A stretch of DNA of 14,354 bases, taken from the NCBI GenBank assembly GCA_030614585.1, contig JAUWTT010000040.1:1-14354 (forward strand), read 5' to 3'. The position numbers and the translations under genes were made by a program. Below the pieces are notes generated by a model, which saw only the letters and a list, made by a program, of their open reading frames with translations, was not told the origin of the DNA and searched no databases. The stretch is from Acidobacteriota bacterium. GTDB taxonomy: Bacteria > Acidobacteriota > UBA6911 > RPQK01 > JAPXNP01. Positions within the stretch are counted from its first letter, which is position 1; every line of letters starts with the position of its first letter. Positions 1 to 7,478 of the stretch are shown piece after piece.

Positions 1-1555
1 CAATCTGAATATCTGTCTCGTCGAGGAGTGTCCTGGCTTGGTCAATGAGGCCTTCCGAAAGTCCGAGTTGCCGGGCAATCTCCAGCCCGCTACTTCCCCC
101 TGAGACCCCGGTTTCGATCTGATAGGTTGGCTGGAGGCTTTCAGGATCCAGCTTCACACTGGCGTTTCTAACGCCGTCCGCAGAAGCTGCGAAAGACTTG
201 ACGATTCGATGGTGAGTTGTGGCCAAGACCAGTCCTTCCCTCTTTCGAAAGTGGTCGATGATCGCGACGGCCAGAACGGAGCCGTAAACCGGATCCGTAC
301 CTCGTCCGACCTCATCCAGAAGGAGGAGACTGGGAGGCTGGTAAGATTCCATGATCTCCTTAATCCGGCCAATGTGGGCAGAGAATGTGCTCAGCCGCAG
401 GAGTATCGATTGATGGTCCCCGACGTCAGCGAAAACATTCTTGAGAAAAGGAAGGTTGGCCTCTTGAGTAGGAACAGGCAATCCCGCGTGAGCCATGATA
501 CAGAGGAGACCGACGGTCTTGAGGCACGCTGTCTTCCCTCCCGTGTTGGGTCCACTGATGACCATTGTGTTCGACTCGGAGTCAAGTTCCAAATCGATCG
601 GCACCACCCGTGCCTCGCCGAGGCTCTGTGCAAGCAAAGGGTGACGGGCGCTCTTCAAGAAAAGCAGATTTTCCTGGTTAAGCTTGGGAATCGAACAGTT
701 GTGGCGGCTGGAGAACTCTGCACAGGCAAACAGGCCGTCGAGGCTTGCTGCTGAGTCAATGATCTGCTGTATCTGCGGACCGTTCTCTCTCACCTGCTGA
801 GTCAGATCCCAGAGTACTGCACGGACGATCTCAACTTCACGTTCTCTGTAGAAGATCTGCTGGTTGTTCAACTCCACCGCACTGAAGGGCTCAAGGAAGA
901 CAGTTGCTCCCGACGAGCTGGCACCATGGACTATACCCGGAATTTCGCTCTGATTCTCACGCCGAACAGGGATGACGAAGCGGCCGCCTCGCTCAGTTAT
1001 GAAAGGATCGGGGATGAGGTGTTTTGAGTCAGCACCCTTCAAATAGCGATTCAGCTGGTCACGCGCTTTGGCTCGAAACTGCTGGTGTTTGCGTCGCACC
1101 GAACCCAGGTCAGGGTGCGCCGAATCCAGCACTTCACCTCTGCGATCTATCGAATTCCTGATGGCGCTCATCAGGCCAAACGGAATGACGAGCTCGGCCA
1201 CAAGACCACTCAGTTTCGGCCATCTTTCAGGCCCCAGGGCTCGTTTAGCGGATTGTCCGAATTCGAGGAGAACCAGCACCTCCAGCAACTCGTCCGGGGA
1301 CAAGGCCGAGTCTGGCTTCTCGAGTGCGGTGTTAAAGGGTCTCGGATCCGGAAGATGGCCCAGGTCGATCTTGGCGGCGAGCTCCAAGTACCGGACTGCT
1401 TCGGTCAGGATCTCCAACCGACTCTTGATCAGACCGAAGCTGTCGAGCGGACGGATCTGCCGGACTTTGTGTCGGCCAAGGCGATTCTGAGCGAATCCGG
1501 CTATGATCTCCAGGACCTGACCAAACTCGACAAGCTTAAGAGTTTCCAGATCCAT
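1..1555 (-). CDS. mutS2: MutS2 family DNA-binding ATPase (partial, C-terminus beyond the left edge)
   Basis: The reading frame is open from ATG 1555 to the window edge (518 codons, no stop). It encodes the N-terminal two thirds of MutS2, usually about 780 residues. Visible parts are the MutS core/lever region (about residues 1-300) and the ABC-type ATPase, with Walker A GPNTGGKT at residues 335-342, an LSTFSAHI signature segment, and Walker B LLLLDEVGRGTDP with the catalytic Asp-Glu at 414-415. The mismatch-recognition domain of true MutS is absent at the N-terminus, as expected for MutS2. The coiled coil and C-terminal Smr nuclease domain would lie outside the window and cannot be verified. 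In other bacteria MutS2 suppresses homologous recombination or acts on collided ribosomes. It lies 87 bp after larB on the same strand and is probably co-transcribed with it. The start fits the family, although its ribosome-binding site is weak (AGGTG very close to the ATG). Confidence 0.95.
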   Translation of the reverse strand, partial: MDLETLKLVEFGQVLEIIAGFAQNRLGRHKVRQIRPLDSFGLIKSRLEILTEAVRYLELAAKIDLGHLPDPRPFNTALEKPDSALSPDELLEVLVLLEFGQSAKRALGPERWPKLSGLVAELVIPFGLMSAIRNSIDRRGEVLDSAHPDLGSVRRKHQQFRAKARDQLNRYLKGADSKHLIPDPFITERGGRFVIPVRRENQSEIPGIVHGASSSGATVFLEPFSAVELNNQQIFYREREVEIVRAVLWDLTQQVRENGPQIQQIIDSAASLDGLFACAEFSSRHNCSIPKLNQENLLFLKSARHPLLAQSLGEARVVPIDLELDSESNTMVISGPNTGGKTACLKTVGLLCIMAHAGLPVPTQEANLPFLKNVFADVGDHQSILLRLSTFSAHIGRIKEIMESYQPPSLLLLDEVGRGTDPVYGSVLAVAIIDHFRKREGLVLATTHHRIVKSFAASADGVRNASVKLDPESLQPTYQIETGVSGGSSGLEIARQLGLSEGLIDQARTLLDETDIQI

Positions 1556-1642
1556 TGCACCTACTCTTCTTCAGCCCACCTTCTACGGCAGAAGCTCCCC
1601 GGCGAAGGGATTCGTTCGCGAAAATGAGTGGAAGGGGAGTTG

Positions 1643-2407
1643 TCAGGTTGCATCGAAGTCGCGTTTCCGGTTTATAAGACTGGCCACATAGCCGGCACCA
1701 AAACCGTTATCTATGTTCACGACAGTCACGTTCGAAGAGCAGCTGTTCAGCATTCCGAGCAAGGCTGCCAAGCCGTCGAAAGAAGCTCCGTACCCAATAC
1801 TAGTAGGCACGGCAATGACAGGGACCTCCACGAGGCCCCCAACTACGCTGGGAAGCGCTCCTTCCATTCCTGCTACAGCTATAACAACGCTACAGGACCT
1901 GAGAAGAGTAGTCTGGCTGAGGAGTCTGTGCAGCCCCGCTACGCCGACGTCATAGCAGGTCAGGACCTCGTTCCCCATAGTCTCAGCCGTTACCGCCGCC
2001 TCTTCCGCGACGGGAATATCGGCGGTGCCGGCTGAAAAGATGCCAATCTTACCCCTGCCACTGTCCCCCTTCTCTCGAACCAAGCTGACGGTTCTTGAAT
2101 CTGAGTGGTAGCGCGCCTCAGGGAAACTCACCTGCAAACGCTCGAACACATCATCCGCGGCATGGGTTATCAATAGATTCGGGCTTTTCGCCAGTATTGC
2201 TTCGGCAATACCCAGAATCTGATCAATAGATTTTCCTTTGCCGAAGATCACCTCAGCGAACCCATGGCGGATCGCTCGGTGATGATCGACTTTTGCGAAA
2301 CCCAAGTCCTGAAAGGGGAGGTTATGGAGGATACCCTCCATCTCGCTTTCTCCGATTAGCCCCTTTCTAAAATCTCGGAGCGCCTTTTTCAGGTGATCGG
2401 GAATCAT
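1643..2407 (-). CDS. larB: Nickel pincer cofactor biosynthesis protein LarB (pyridinium-3,5-biscarboxylate mononucleotide synthase)
   Basis: This 254-residue protein is full length for LarB. LarB carboxylates and hydrolyses nicotinic acid adenine dinucleotide to pyridinium-3,5-biscarboxylic acid mononucleotide, the first step to the nickel-pincer cofactor of lactate racemase and related enzymes. The C-terminal half is a PurE-like carboxylase fold. Family blocks are clear: SAGTADIPVAEEAAVTAE near residue 124, GMEGALPSVVGGLV near 183, PTSIGYGASFDG, and VVNIDNGFGAG near the end. Cys223 in MLNSCSS lies where the family has the cysteine that forms the cysteinyl-pyridine intermediate. The N-terminal ~115 residues are the less conserved LarB-specific part. 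The gene begins 11 bp after the pnp stop, with only a weak AGG element upstream, which suggests translational coupling. LarC, LarE and LarA are not in the window, so whether the whole pathway exists is unknown. Confidence 0.93.
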   Translation of the reverse strand: MIPDHLKKALRDFRKGLIGESEMEGILHNLPFQDLGFAKVDHHRAIRHGFAEVIFGKGKSIDQILGIAEAILAKSPNLLITHAADDVFERLQVSFPEARYHSDSRTVSLVREKGDSGRGKIGIFSAGTADIPVAEEAAVTAETMGNEVLTCYDVGVAGLHRLLSQTTLLRSCSVVIAVAGMEGALPSVVGGLVEVPVIAVPTSIGYGASFDGLAALLGMLNSCSSNVTVVNIDNGFGAGYVASLINRKRDFDAT

Positions 2408-2418
2408 GAGAAATCAAC

Positions 2419-4536
2419 CTAACTCTGCTCGTCCGCCTGGAGAGACTTTTCGTTTCGTTGGTCTCTTAGGACGGCCCGGCGGCTGAGACGAATCTTATTA
2501 TTCTGATCAACGTCCAGGACCTTCACCAGGATCTTGTCACCGCCGCGGACCTCCTGGTGAATATCTTCGATTCGGCGCTCAGCAATCTCTGAGATATGAA
2601 GCAAGCCCTCTGTACCAGGCAGGATCTCGACGAACGCGCCAAAATCAAGCACCTTGACTACTTTGCCTAAGTACGTCTTACCGATTTGAGCTGTTGCAGT
2701 CAATTCCTCAATCCTAGCGATCGCCTTGGCGGAACTTTCGCCATCGGAGGAGGCTATGAGAACGGTGCCATCGTCACTGATGTCTATCTTGGCGCCGGTT
2801 TCTTCGACGATGCTGCGGATCATCTTGCCGCCTGGGCCAATCACGGCTCCTATCTTCCCAGGGGGAATCTGGATCGACGTGATCTGAGGAGCATGTTTGG
2901 AGATGGCCTCCCTCGGTTCCGAAATAGTCTCCGCCATCTTGCCTAAAATGAAGAGGCGTCCTTCGCGGGCCTGGGCCAGTGCTTCTGCCATGATCTGGCT
3001 TGTTACACCGGTTATCTTGATGTCCATTTGGAGAGCTGTGATTCCCGCTTCGGTTCCAGTCACCTTGAAATCCATGTCCCCGTAATGGTCTTCAAAACCG
3101 GCAATGTCAGAGAGGATGGCATAATTGGATTCTTCCTTGACAAGACCCATCGCAATACCCGCCACGGGCCGTTTCAAGGGAACGCCTGCGTCTTGAAGAG
3201 CCATAACTCCTCCGCATACGCTTGCCATCGAAGACGAACCGTTTGATTCGAGGATGTCAGAGACGACTCGAATCGTGTACGGGAACTCTTCTTCACCCGG
3301 AAGTACCGGTTTAAGCGCCCGTTCTGCTAGTGCTCCATGACCGATCTCACGCCGTCCTGGGCCTCTGAGGAACTTCACTTCGCCAACACTGAAAGGTGGG
3401 AAATTGTAATGGAGCATGAAACGCTTAGTTGACTCACCCATTAAGTTGTCCAGCCGCTGTTCATCGACGCCCGTCCCCAACGTGGCGGTGACCAGGGCCT
3501 GTGTTTCGCCTCTCGTGAACAGTGCCGAACCGTGAGCTCTCGGAAGCAGCCCAACCTCCCCCGAAATAGTGCGAATCTCATTGAACTGCCTCATGTCAGG
3601 GCGTTGACGTTTTTCCAGCAGCTCCTTTCTAAACATACGCTCCTTAACTCGCCCAAAGGCACGAGCAGCTTGAACACGTCGATCCTTATCATCTTCAGGG
3701 AAACGGTCGACCACGGCGTCGCGGCACTCTTTCATTCGCTGGCTGCTTTCCAGCTTGTCCTTGATATACAGAGCCTCCCGGATTCCAGCCGGAGCCTCTT
3801 CATTAACAATCCTTTCGACTTCTGGATCTGCCTCTGGTGTTGGAACCGGGCGCTTCTCTTTACCTACCAGAGAACCAAGTTCCTTGATCTTTTCCACGAT
3901 TTCCCGGATAGCGCTGTGAGCAAGCTCCAGAGCCTCAAGGATCTGCTCCTCGGAGACTTCCTTTGCACCTGCTTCCACCATCACAATCGCCTCTTCAGTA
4001 CCCGCAACAACGAGGTCGAGAACGCTCTCCTCCATTTCACTAGCACCCGGATTGAGAACAAAGTTGCCATCCACCAATCCCACTCGCACGGCTCCAATGG
4101 GATTGTGAAAAGAAATGTCAGAAGCGTACAGAGCAGCGGAGGCTCCATTCAGCGCCAAAATGTCAGGATTGACTTCGGCTTCTGCCGAAAGGACCGCAGT
4201 GATGATCTGGGTTTCGCAGTGATAGTGCTCGGGAAAAAGAGGTCGTATCGGGCGATCGATGAGCCGGCAAACCAGTATCTCGCGCTCCGTGGGACGCCCC
4301 TCCCGCTTGAAAAACCCACCCGGAATCTTACCGGCAGCATATGTGTATTCACGATAGTCGCAGGTCAATGGCAAAAAATCTAAATCGGGTTTAGGCTCCC
4401 TGTCCGCGCATGCGGTCGCGAGAACCACTGTGTCGCCGCCCTGTACTAAGACGGCGCCGTCGGCTTGCTTCGCAAGTCGTCCCGTTTCAAAAGTTAGTTC
4501 GTGTCCTCCGATTGAGAGGCTCGTTTTTACTGTCAT
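2419..4536 (-). CDS. pnp: Polyribonucleotide nucleotidyltransferase (PNPase)
   Basis: This phosphorolytic 3'-5' exoribonuclease acts in RNA turnover and forms a trimer; in many bacteria it is part of the degradosome. At 705 residues it has the normal length. Domains in order are the first RNase PH fold (about 8-145, with FFKREGRPTE at 75-84), the helical linker, and the second, catalytic RNase PH fold (about 320-460, with STKRFMLHYNFPPFSVGE, GRREIGHGALAERAL, SNGSSSMASVCGG and GDMDFKVTGT). A KH domain with a GPGG loop at 567-570 and an S1 domain (about 616-690) follow. I chose ATG 4536 over an in-frame TTG at 4548 because a strong GGAGGAA lies three bases before it and would otherwise fall inside the coding region. 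It follows rpsO, the widespread arrangement, after a 223-bp gap that probably holds its own expression signals. larB follows by 11 bp. Confidence 0.98.
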   Translation of the reverse strand: MTVKTSLSIGGHELTFETGRLAKQADGAVLVQGGDTVVLATACADREPKPDLDFLPLTCDYREYTYAAGKIPGGFFKREGRPTEREILVCRLIDRPIRPLFPEHYHCETQIITAVLSAEAEVNPDILALNGASAALYASDISFHNPIGAVRVGLVDGNFVLNPGASEMEESVLDLVVAGTEEAIVMVEAGAKEVSEEQILEALELAHSAIREIVEKIKELGSLVGKEKRPVPTPEADPEVERIVNEEAPAGIREALYIKDKLESSQRMKECRDAVVDRFPEDDKDRRVQAARAFGRVKERMFRKELLEKRQRPDMRQFNEIRTISGEVGLLPRAHGSALFTRGETQALVTATLGTGVDEQRLDNLMGESTKRFMLHYNFPPFSVGEVKFLRGPGRREIGHGALAERALKPVLPGEEEFPYTIRVVSDILESNGSSSMASVCGGVMALQDAGVPLKRPVAGIAMGLVKEESNYAILSDIAGFEDHYGDMDFKVTGTEAGITALQMDIKITGVTSQIMAEALAQAREGRLFILGKMAETISEPREAISKHAPQITSIQIPPGKIGAVIGPGGKMIRSIVEETGAKIDISDDGTVLIASSDGESSAKAIARIEELTATAQIGKTYLGKVVKVLDFGAFVEILPGTEGLLHISEIAERRIEDIHQEVRGGDKILVKVLDVDQNNKIRLSRRAVLRDQRNEKSLQADEQS

Positions 4537-4759
4537 AATTTCCTCCAAATTCAGCTTATCTACAATAATGTCTACTTGGAAGAGCCCACATGAACAGGCA
4601 TGAGATCATCCAGACAGACATCTAGCGGCGGTGTTGAGGGAAGTACTGGTCTAGAGTGAAGGGGAGGCGCACAAGCTGCTGTCACACTACAAACACTCGG
4701 TCCCAGCGAGATCTTAAGACCGTACTCAGATGCCCGCACTCTACACAGGAATACCGAAC
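4537..4759 (-). other. rpsO-pnp intergenic region / pnp leader
   Basis: These 223 bp lie between rpsO and pnp. I see no coding region. In many bacteria this gap carries an rpsO terminator, a pnp promoter and an RNase III-cleaved stem used for PNPase autoregulation. Here I find only a modest candidate stem on the minus strand (CGGTC at about 4719-4723 paired with GACCG at about 4699-4703, 15-base loop) and the strong ribosome-binding site at the end. No hairpin followed by a T-run and no convincing -35/-10 pair is visible, so the regulatory role is inferred from gene order alone. Confidence 0.35.
4540..4546 (-). promoter_or_regulatory. Strong ribosome-binding site of pnp
   Basis: GGAGGAA on the minus strand with three bases (ATT) before ATG 4536. 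It is the best Shine-Dalgarno match in the window and fixes the pnp start at 4536 rather than the upstream TTG at 4548. Confidence 0.85.
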
Positions 4760-5029
4760 CTATTTTCGAATTCCCAAGCGCTCAATTACGTCTTTATACC
4801 GGGCGAAATCTCGTCTCTTGAGGTAGTCCAGCAATCGTCTCCGCTGGCCTACCAACTTCAGAAGACCACGACGCGAGTGGTGGTCTTTTTTATGGATTTT
4901 GAAATGCTCAGTGAGTTCCCGAATACGTTCGCTCAGCAGCGCGATCTGAACTTCGGGTGAACCCGTGTCGGATTCATGCTGCTGGAACTCGCTGACGATC
5001 TCGTTCTTCTTCTCTTTTTTCAGTGTCAT
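4760..5029 (-). CDS. rpsO: 30S ribosomal protein S15
   Basis: This 89-residue protein has the exact usual length of bacterial S15, a primary 16S rRNA-binding protein of the small-subunit platform that also forms an intersubunit bridge. The sequence is typical throughout: the HESDTGSPEVQIALLSERI block, LTEHFKIHKKDHHSRRGLLKLVGQRR, the LLDYLKRRD segment and a basic end. ATG 5029 is the family start; the upstream sequence (GACGCAGAG) gives only a weak ribosome-binding site. It sits between the tyrosine recombinase gene (106 bp upstream) and pnp (223 bp downstream), all on one strand. S15 represses its own mRNA in several bacteria through a leader structure. No such structure is obvious here, but the 106-bp leader is the place to look. 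Confidence 0.99.
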   Translation of the reverse strand: MTLKKEKKNEIVSEFQQHESDTGSPEVQIALLSERIRELTEHFKIHKKDHHSRRGLLKLVGQRRRLLDYLKRRDFARYKDVIERLGIRK

Positions 5030-5135
5030 CTCTGCGTCAACTCTTCTATAGTCAACTCTGCTAATTTATTCAGAATGTGTAAAGGCGCACTCTAACAGAA
5101 TTAACCTGTCAAGTACAACACGCCCAGTTGCCGTT

Positions 5136-6068
5136 TCAACTCTGCTCGTCTGATGATGTTTTAGATGACTTCGCCCTCGGGTGAGCAGCCCGGTAGGCCT
5201 CCAACAGCTCGTCGATCGCGAGGGACGTATAGATCTGGGTGGTAGACAGGTTCTCATGTCCGAGAAGCTCCTGAATACTCCGCAGATCGGCCCCGCGATT
5301 GAGAAGGTGAGTGGCAAACGAATGCCGAAACAAGTGCGGGTGAACATTCAAGAGTGAAGAACTCTGCCTGATGTAACCCTCGAGAATTCGCTGGACCGAA
5401 CGAGTCGTTATCCTCGATCCTCTCAGGTTGAGAAAAAAAGCATTCGGTTCCTCGGCCTTCCGCTTTCGTTGTAGTAGTCGGCTTCGAGTTTCGAGGTAGT
5501 TGTCAATCGCTTGAGCCGCCTTTTCACCAAACGGAGTTATCCTTTCCTTGCGACCTTTACCCCTGACTCTGATGAGCCGCTGATCGAGTGAGCAGTCTTC
5601 AACATTGAGAGAAACCAACTCACTGACCCTAATCCCTGTTGCGTAAAGAAGTTCCAGCATTGCAGCGTCCCGGGCCCCTCGATCCGTAGAGCGTTTGGGA
5701 AAGTTCAGAATTGTCTCCACTTCCTTAACGGCCAGGAAGCGTGGTGGTCTTCTGGGGACCTTTGGTGTGCGGACTAGCCTGGCCGGGTTCTGAGAAATCC
5801 GGCCCTCACGGTGGAGAAAGCGGAAGAAGGAACGAATAGTCGCCAGCTTGCGTGAAACGGAGGATTTCCCGTTTCCTTTCTCATAAAGCCGGCTCAGGAA
5901 ATCTCGTATGGTGATGTGGTCTATCTGCTCCGGAGCGAGCGTCACCTCTTGCCCGCCTAAATAGGTGAGAAACTCCGACAGGTCGGCAGTGTAACTCTTA
6001 ACCGTATGTGGAGAGTAGTTGCGTTCAAATCTGATGTATTTCAGAAATAGATCGATGGATTCTTGCAC
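5136..6068 (-). CDS. Tyrosine recombinase XerC/XerD type
   Basis: This 310-residue site-specific recombinase has the size and domain order of XerC/XerD. The N-terminal SAM-like core-binding domain covers about residues 1-90 (ERNYSPHTVKSY near 15-26) and the catalytic domain about 105-290. All catalytic positions are present: Arg147 in ATGIRVSEL, Lys171 in RGKGRKERI, His245 and Arg248 in HPHLFRHSFATHLL, His271 in LLGHENLS, and the nucleophile Tyr280 in TTQIYTS. Xer proteins resolve chromosome dimers at dif with FtsK. Its place among housekeeping genes and the lack of phage or integron features favour that role over an integrase. XerC and XerD cannot be told apart here. The start is GTG 6068: an in-frame stop lies nine codons upstream with no better start between. 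No clear ribosome-binding site is visible, and a hairpin lies just upstream (6081-6100). Confidence 0.93.
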   Translation of the reverse strand: MQESIDLFLKYIRFERNYSPHTVKSYTADLSEFLTYLGGQEVTLAPEQIDHITIRDFLSRLYEKGNGKSSVSRKLATIRSFFRFLHREGRISQNPARLVRTPKVPRRPPRFLAVKEVETILNFPKRSTDRGARDAAMLELLYATGIRVSELVSLNVEDCSLDQRLIRVRGKGRKERITPFGEKAAQAIDNYLETRSRLLQRKRKAEEPNAFFLNLRGSRITTRSVQRILEGYIRQSSSLLNVHPHLFRHSFATHLLNRGADLRSIQELLGHENLSTTQIYTSLAIDELLEAYRAAHPRAKSSKTSSDEQS

Positions 6069-6080
6069 GTCAGTTTGCTG

Positions 6081-6100
6081 CGGGCTGGAATGCTAGCCCG
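6081..6100 (-). other. Hairpin just upstream of the xerC/D start
   Basis: A perfect 6-bp GC-rich inverted repeat (CGGGCT / AGCCCG, 8-base loop) lies in the 69-bp gap between the ntrX stop and the recombinase GTG start, ending 12 bases before it. No T-run follows, so it does not look like an intrinsic terminator. It could affect translation initiation or RNA processing of the downstream gene. The structure is seen; the function is a guess. Confidence 0.35.
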
Positions 6101-6137
6101 TCACCCTCATCACCTCGCACCTACAACGAAACCCTAC

Positions 6138-7478
6138 TCATTTGATGTTGTAGGCTTTCAGTTTGCGGTGCAGATGGCTCCGTTCGATCCCTATGGCAGC
6201 CGCGGTTCTCGAGACGTTGCCTCCATGCTCAAGGAGACTTCGCAAGATGAATTCACGTTCGAATTCTTCCCGAGCGAGTTGCCAGGAGGAACGATCATCA
6301 TCGCTGGACCTGCCGCCACTCAGGATTGTCAACGGCAGATCATAAAGTGAGACCTCCTCCTTCGGAAGCATAATCACGAGCCTTTCTACGACGTTCTTGA
6401 GTTCACGGACGTTACCGGGCCAGCGGTACTTCTGCAGCTGCTGTAAAGCTTCCGAGGTTATCACCTTCTGTTGACGACCATCCCTGTCGCAGAAATAGTT
6501 CATGAAGTACTCGATCAGAACCGGGATGTCTTCCACGCGCTGTCGCAGAGGAGGCACTTCGAACGGTATGACATTGAGTCGGAAAAACAGGTCCTCACGG
6601 AAGCTGCCTTCCTCGATCTTCTTTTCGAGATTCTTGTTGGTGGCCGCGATCACTCGAACATCTACTTCCAAAGCTTCATTACTTCCGACCGCGTGGAATC
6701 TCTGCTCTTCAAGGACGCGAAGAACCTTCGCCTGGGTTTTGAGACTCATGTCCCCGACTTCATCGAGAAAGAGTGTGCCCTGATCCGCCAGGTCGAACTT
6801 CCCCTTACGGCTTTCAGTAGCTCCAGTGAAGGCTCCCTTGGCATTCCCAAACAGCTCACTTTCGATCAGGTCTTCAGGAATCGCCGCGCAGTTTACCTCG
6901 ACGAAGGGTTGGAGCCGACGGTTACTCTGAAGATGAAGAAGGCGAGCAACCAGCTCTTTGCCGGTCCCATTCTCTCCATAAATAAGGATTCGGCCCTCCG
7001 TGGGGGCGGCGTACGCAATCTGCTGTCGCAACGCGCGCATCGGGACCGAGTCGCCGACCATTATGCTCTCACGTCGTACGATCTCCTTCAGGTTCCGGTT
7101 CTCCTCTTCCAGTCTCTTGTGCTCGAGAGCATGCTCCAGGACCAGCATCAGCTTATCTAGAGAAAGCGGCTTCTCAATGAAATCAAAAGCACCGAGTTTC
7201 GTGGCCTGCACGGCAGTCTCGATCGAACCGTGGCCAGAGATCATGATGACGTACTGGTTTGGATTGCGGGACCTCAGTTCTTTGAGGGTATCGAGTCCGT
7301 CTTTCCCCGGGAGCCAGACATCCAGGAGGATGGCATCATAAGGTCGTCGGTCAGCAACTTTAAGGCAAGCTTCCCCCGATTCGACTGTATCGACCGAGAA
7401 TCCCTCATCGGCCAGCACACCCTGAAGAGAGGCTCGAACGTTTTCTTCGTCGTCAACTACTAGGAGTCTTGCTTTCAT
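6138..7478 (-). CDS. ntrX: σ54-dependent response regulator, NtrX/NtrC family
   Basis: This 446-residue regulator has the three-domain NtrC-family layout. The receiver domain (about 3-118) has acidic residues Asp9-Asp10, phospho-acceptor Asp53 in LLDVWLPG and Lys103 in EKP. The AAA+ domain (about 140-370) has Walker A GENGTGKE at 168-175, an intact GAFTGA loop at 215-220 that contacts σ54, and Walker B TLFLDE ending at Glu240. A Fis-type helix-turn-helix closes the protein (GGNVSRTAAAIGIERSHLHRKL). The intact GAFTGA means it should activate σ54 promoters. It is encoded directly after the sensor kinase gene, its ATG 7478 lying 26 bp inside the kinase coding region, so the two form a cognate, translationally coupled pair. 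I rejected a longer start at 7523 because the receiver domain begins at once from 7478. The NtrX rather than NtrC assignment rests on its NtrY-like partner. Confidence 0.93.
   Translation of the reverse strand: MKARLLVVDDEENVRASLQGVLADEGFSVDTVESGEACLKVADRRPYDAILLDVWLPGKDGLDTLKELRSRNPNQYVIMISGHGSIETAVQATKLGAFDFIEKPLSLDKLMLVLEHALEHKRLEEENRNLKEIVRRESIMVGDSVPMRALRQQIAYAAPTEGRILIYGENGTGKELVARLLHLQSNRRLQPFVEVNCAAIPEDLIESELFGNAKGAFTGATESRKGKFDLADQGTLFLDEVGDMSLKTQAKVLRVLEEQRFHAVGSNEALEVDVRVIAATNKNLEKKIEEGSFREDLFFRLNVIPFEVPPLRQRVEDIPVLIEYFMNYFCDRDGRQQKVITSEALQQLQKYRWPGNVRELKNVVERLVIMLPKEEVSLYDLPLTILSGGRSSDDDRSSWQLAREEFEREFILRSLLEHGGNVSRTAAAIGIERSHLHRKLKAYNIK

Noticed and set aside
1..1555. Possible canonical mismatch-repair MutS
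   Set aside because: The protein starts directly with the core/lever region, without the mismatch-binding domain and its Phe-x-Glu motif, which fits MutS2.
209..1627. Plus-strand frames of 140-181 codons at 209-754, 1068-1490 and 1085-1627
   Set aside because: All are antisense to mutS2, which is uninterrupted and strongly recognisable through this stretch.
1628..2035. 135-codon plus-strand frame
   Set aside because: It is antisense to the most conserved part of larB and has no recognisable features.
3532..4383. Long open frame (283 codons, plus strand) opposite pnp
   Set aside because: It lies wholly antisense to conserved PNPase coding sequence, has no recognisable domain and is explained by codon bias of the real gene.
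5107..5112. Perfect TTGACA on the minus strand upstream of rpsO as a -35 box
   Set aside because: No acceptable -10 hexamer lies 15-19 bp downstream. A TATAGA at 5045-5050 is too close to the ATG to leave a normal leader.
5136..6068. Tyrosine recombinase as a sign of an integrated mobile element
   Set aside because: No att-like direct repeats, tRNA, phage or cassette genes lie nearby. The gene sits in a housekeeping run and looks like XerC/XerD.
6471..7160. 229-codon plus-strand frame opposite ntrX
   Set aside because: It is antisense to the conserved AAA+ domain and its translation shows no family pattern.
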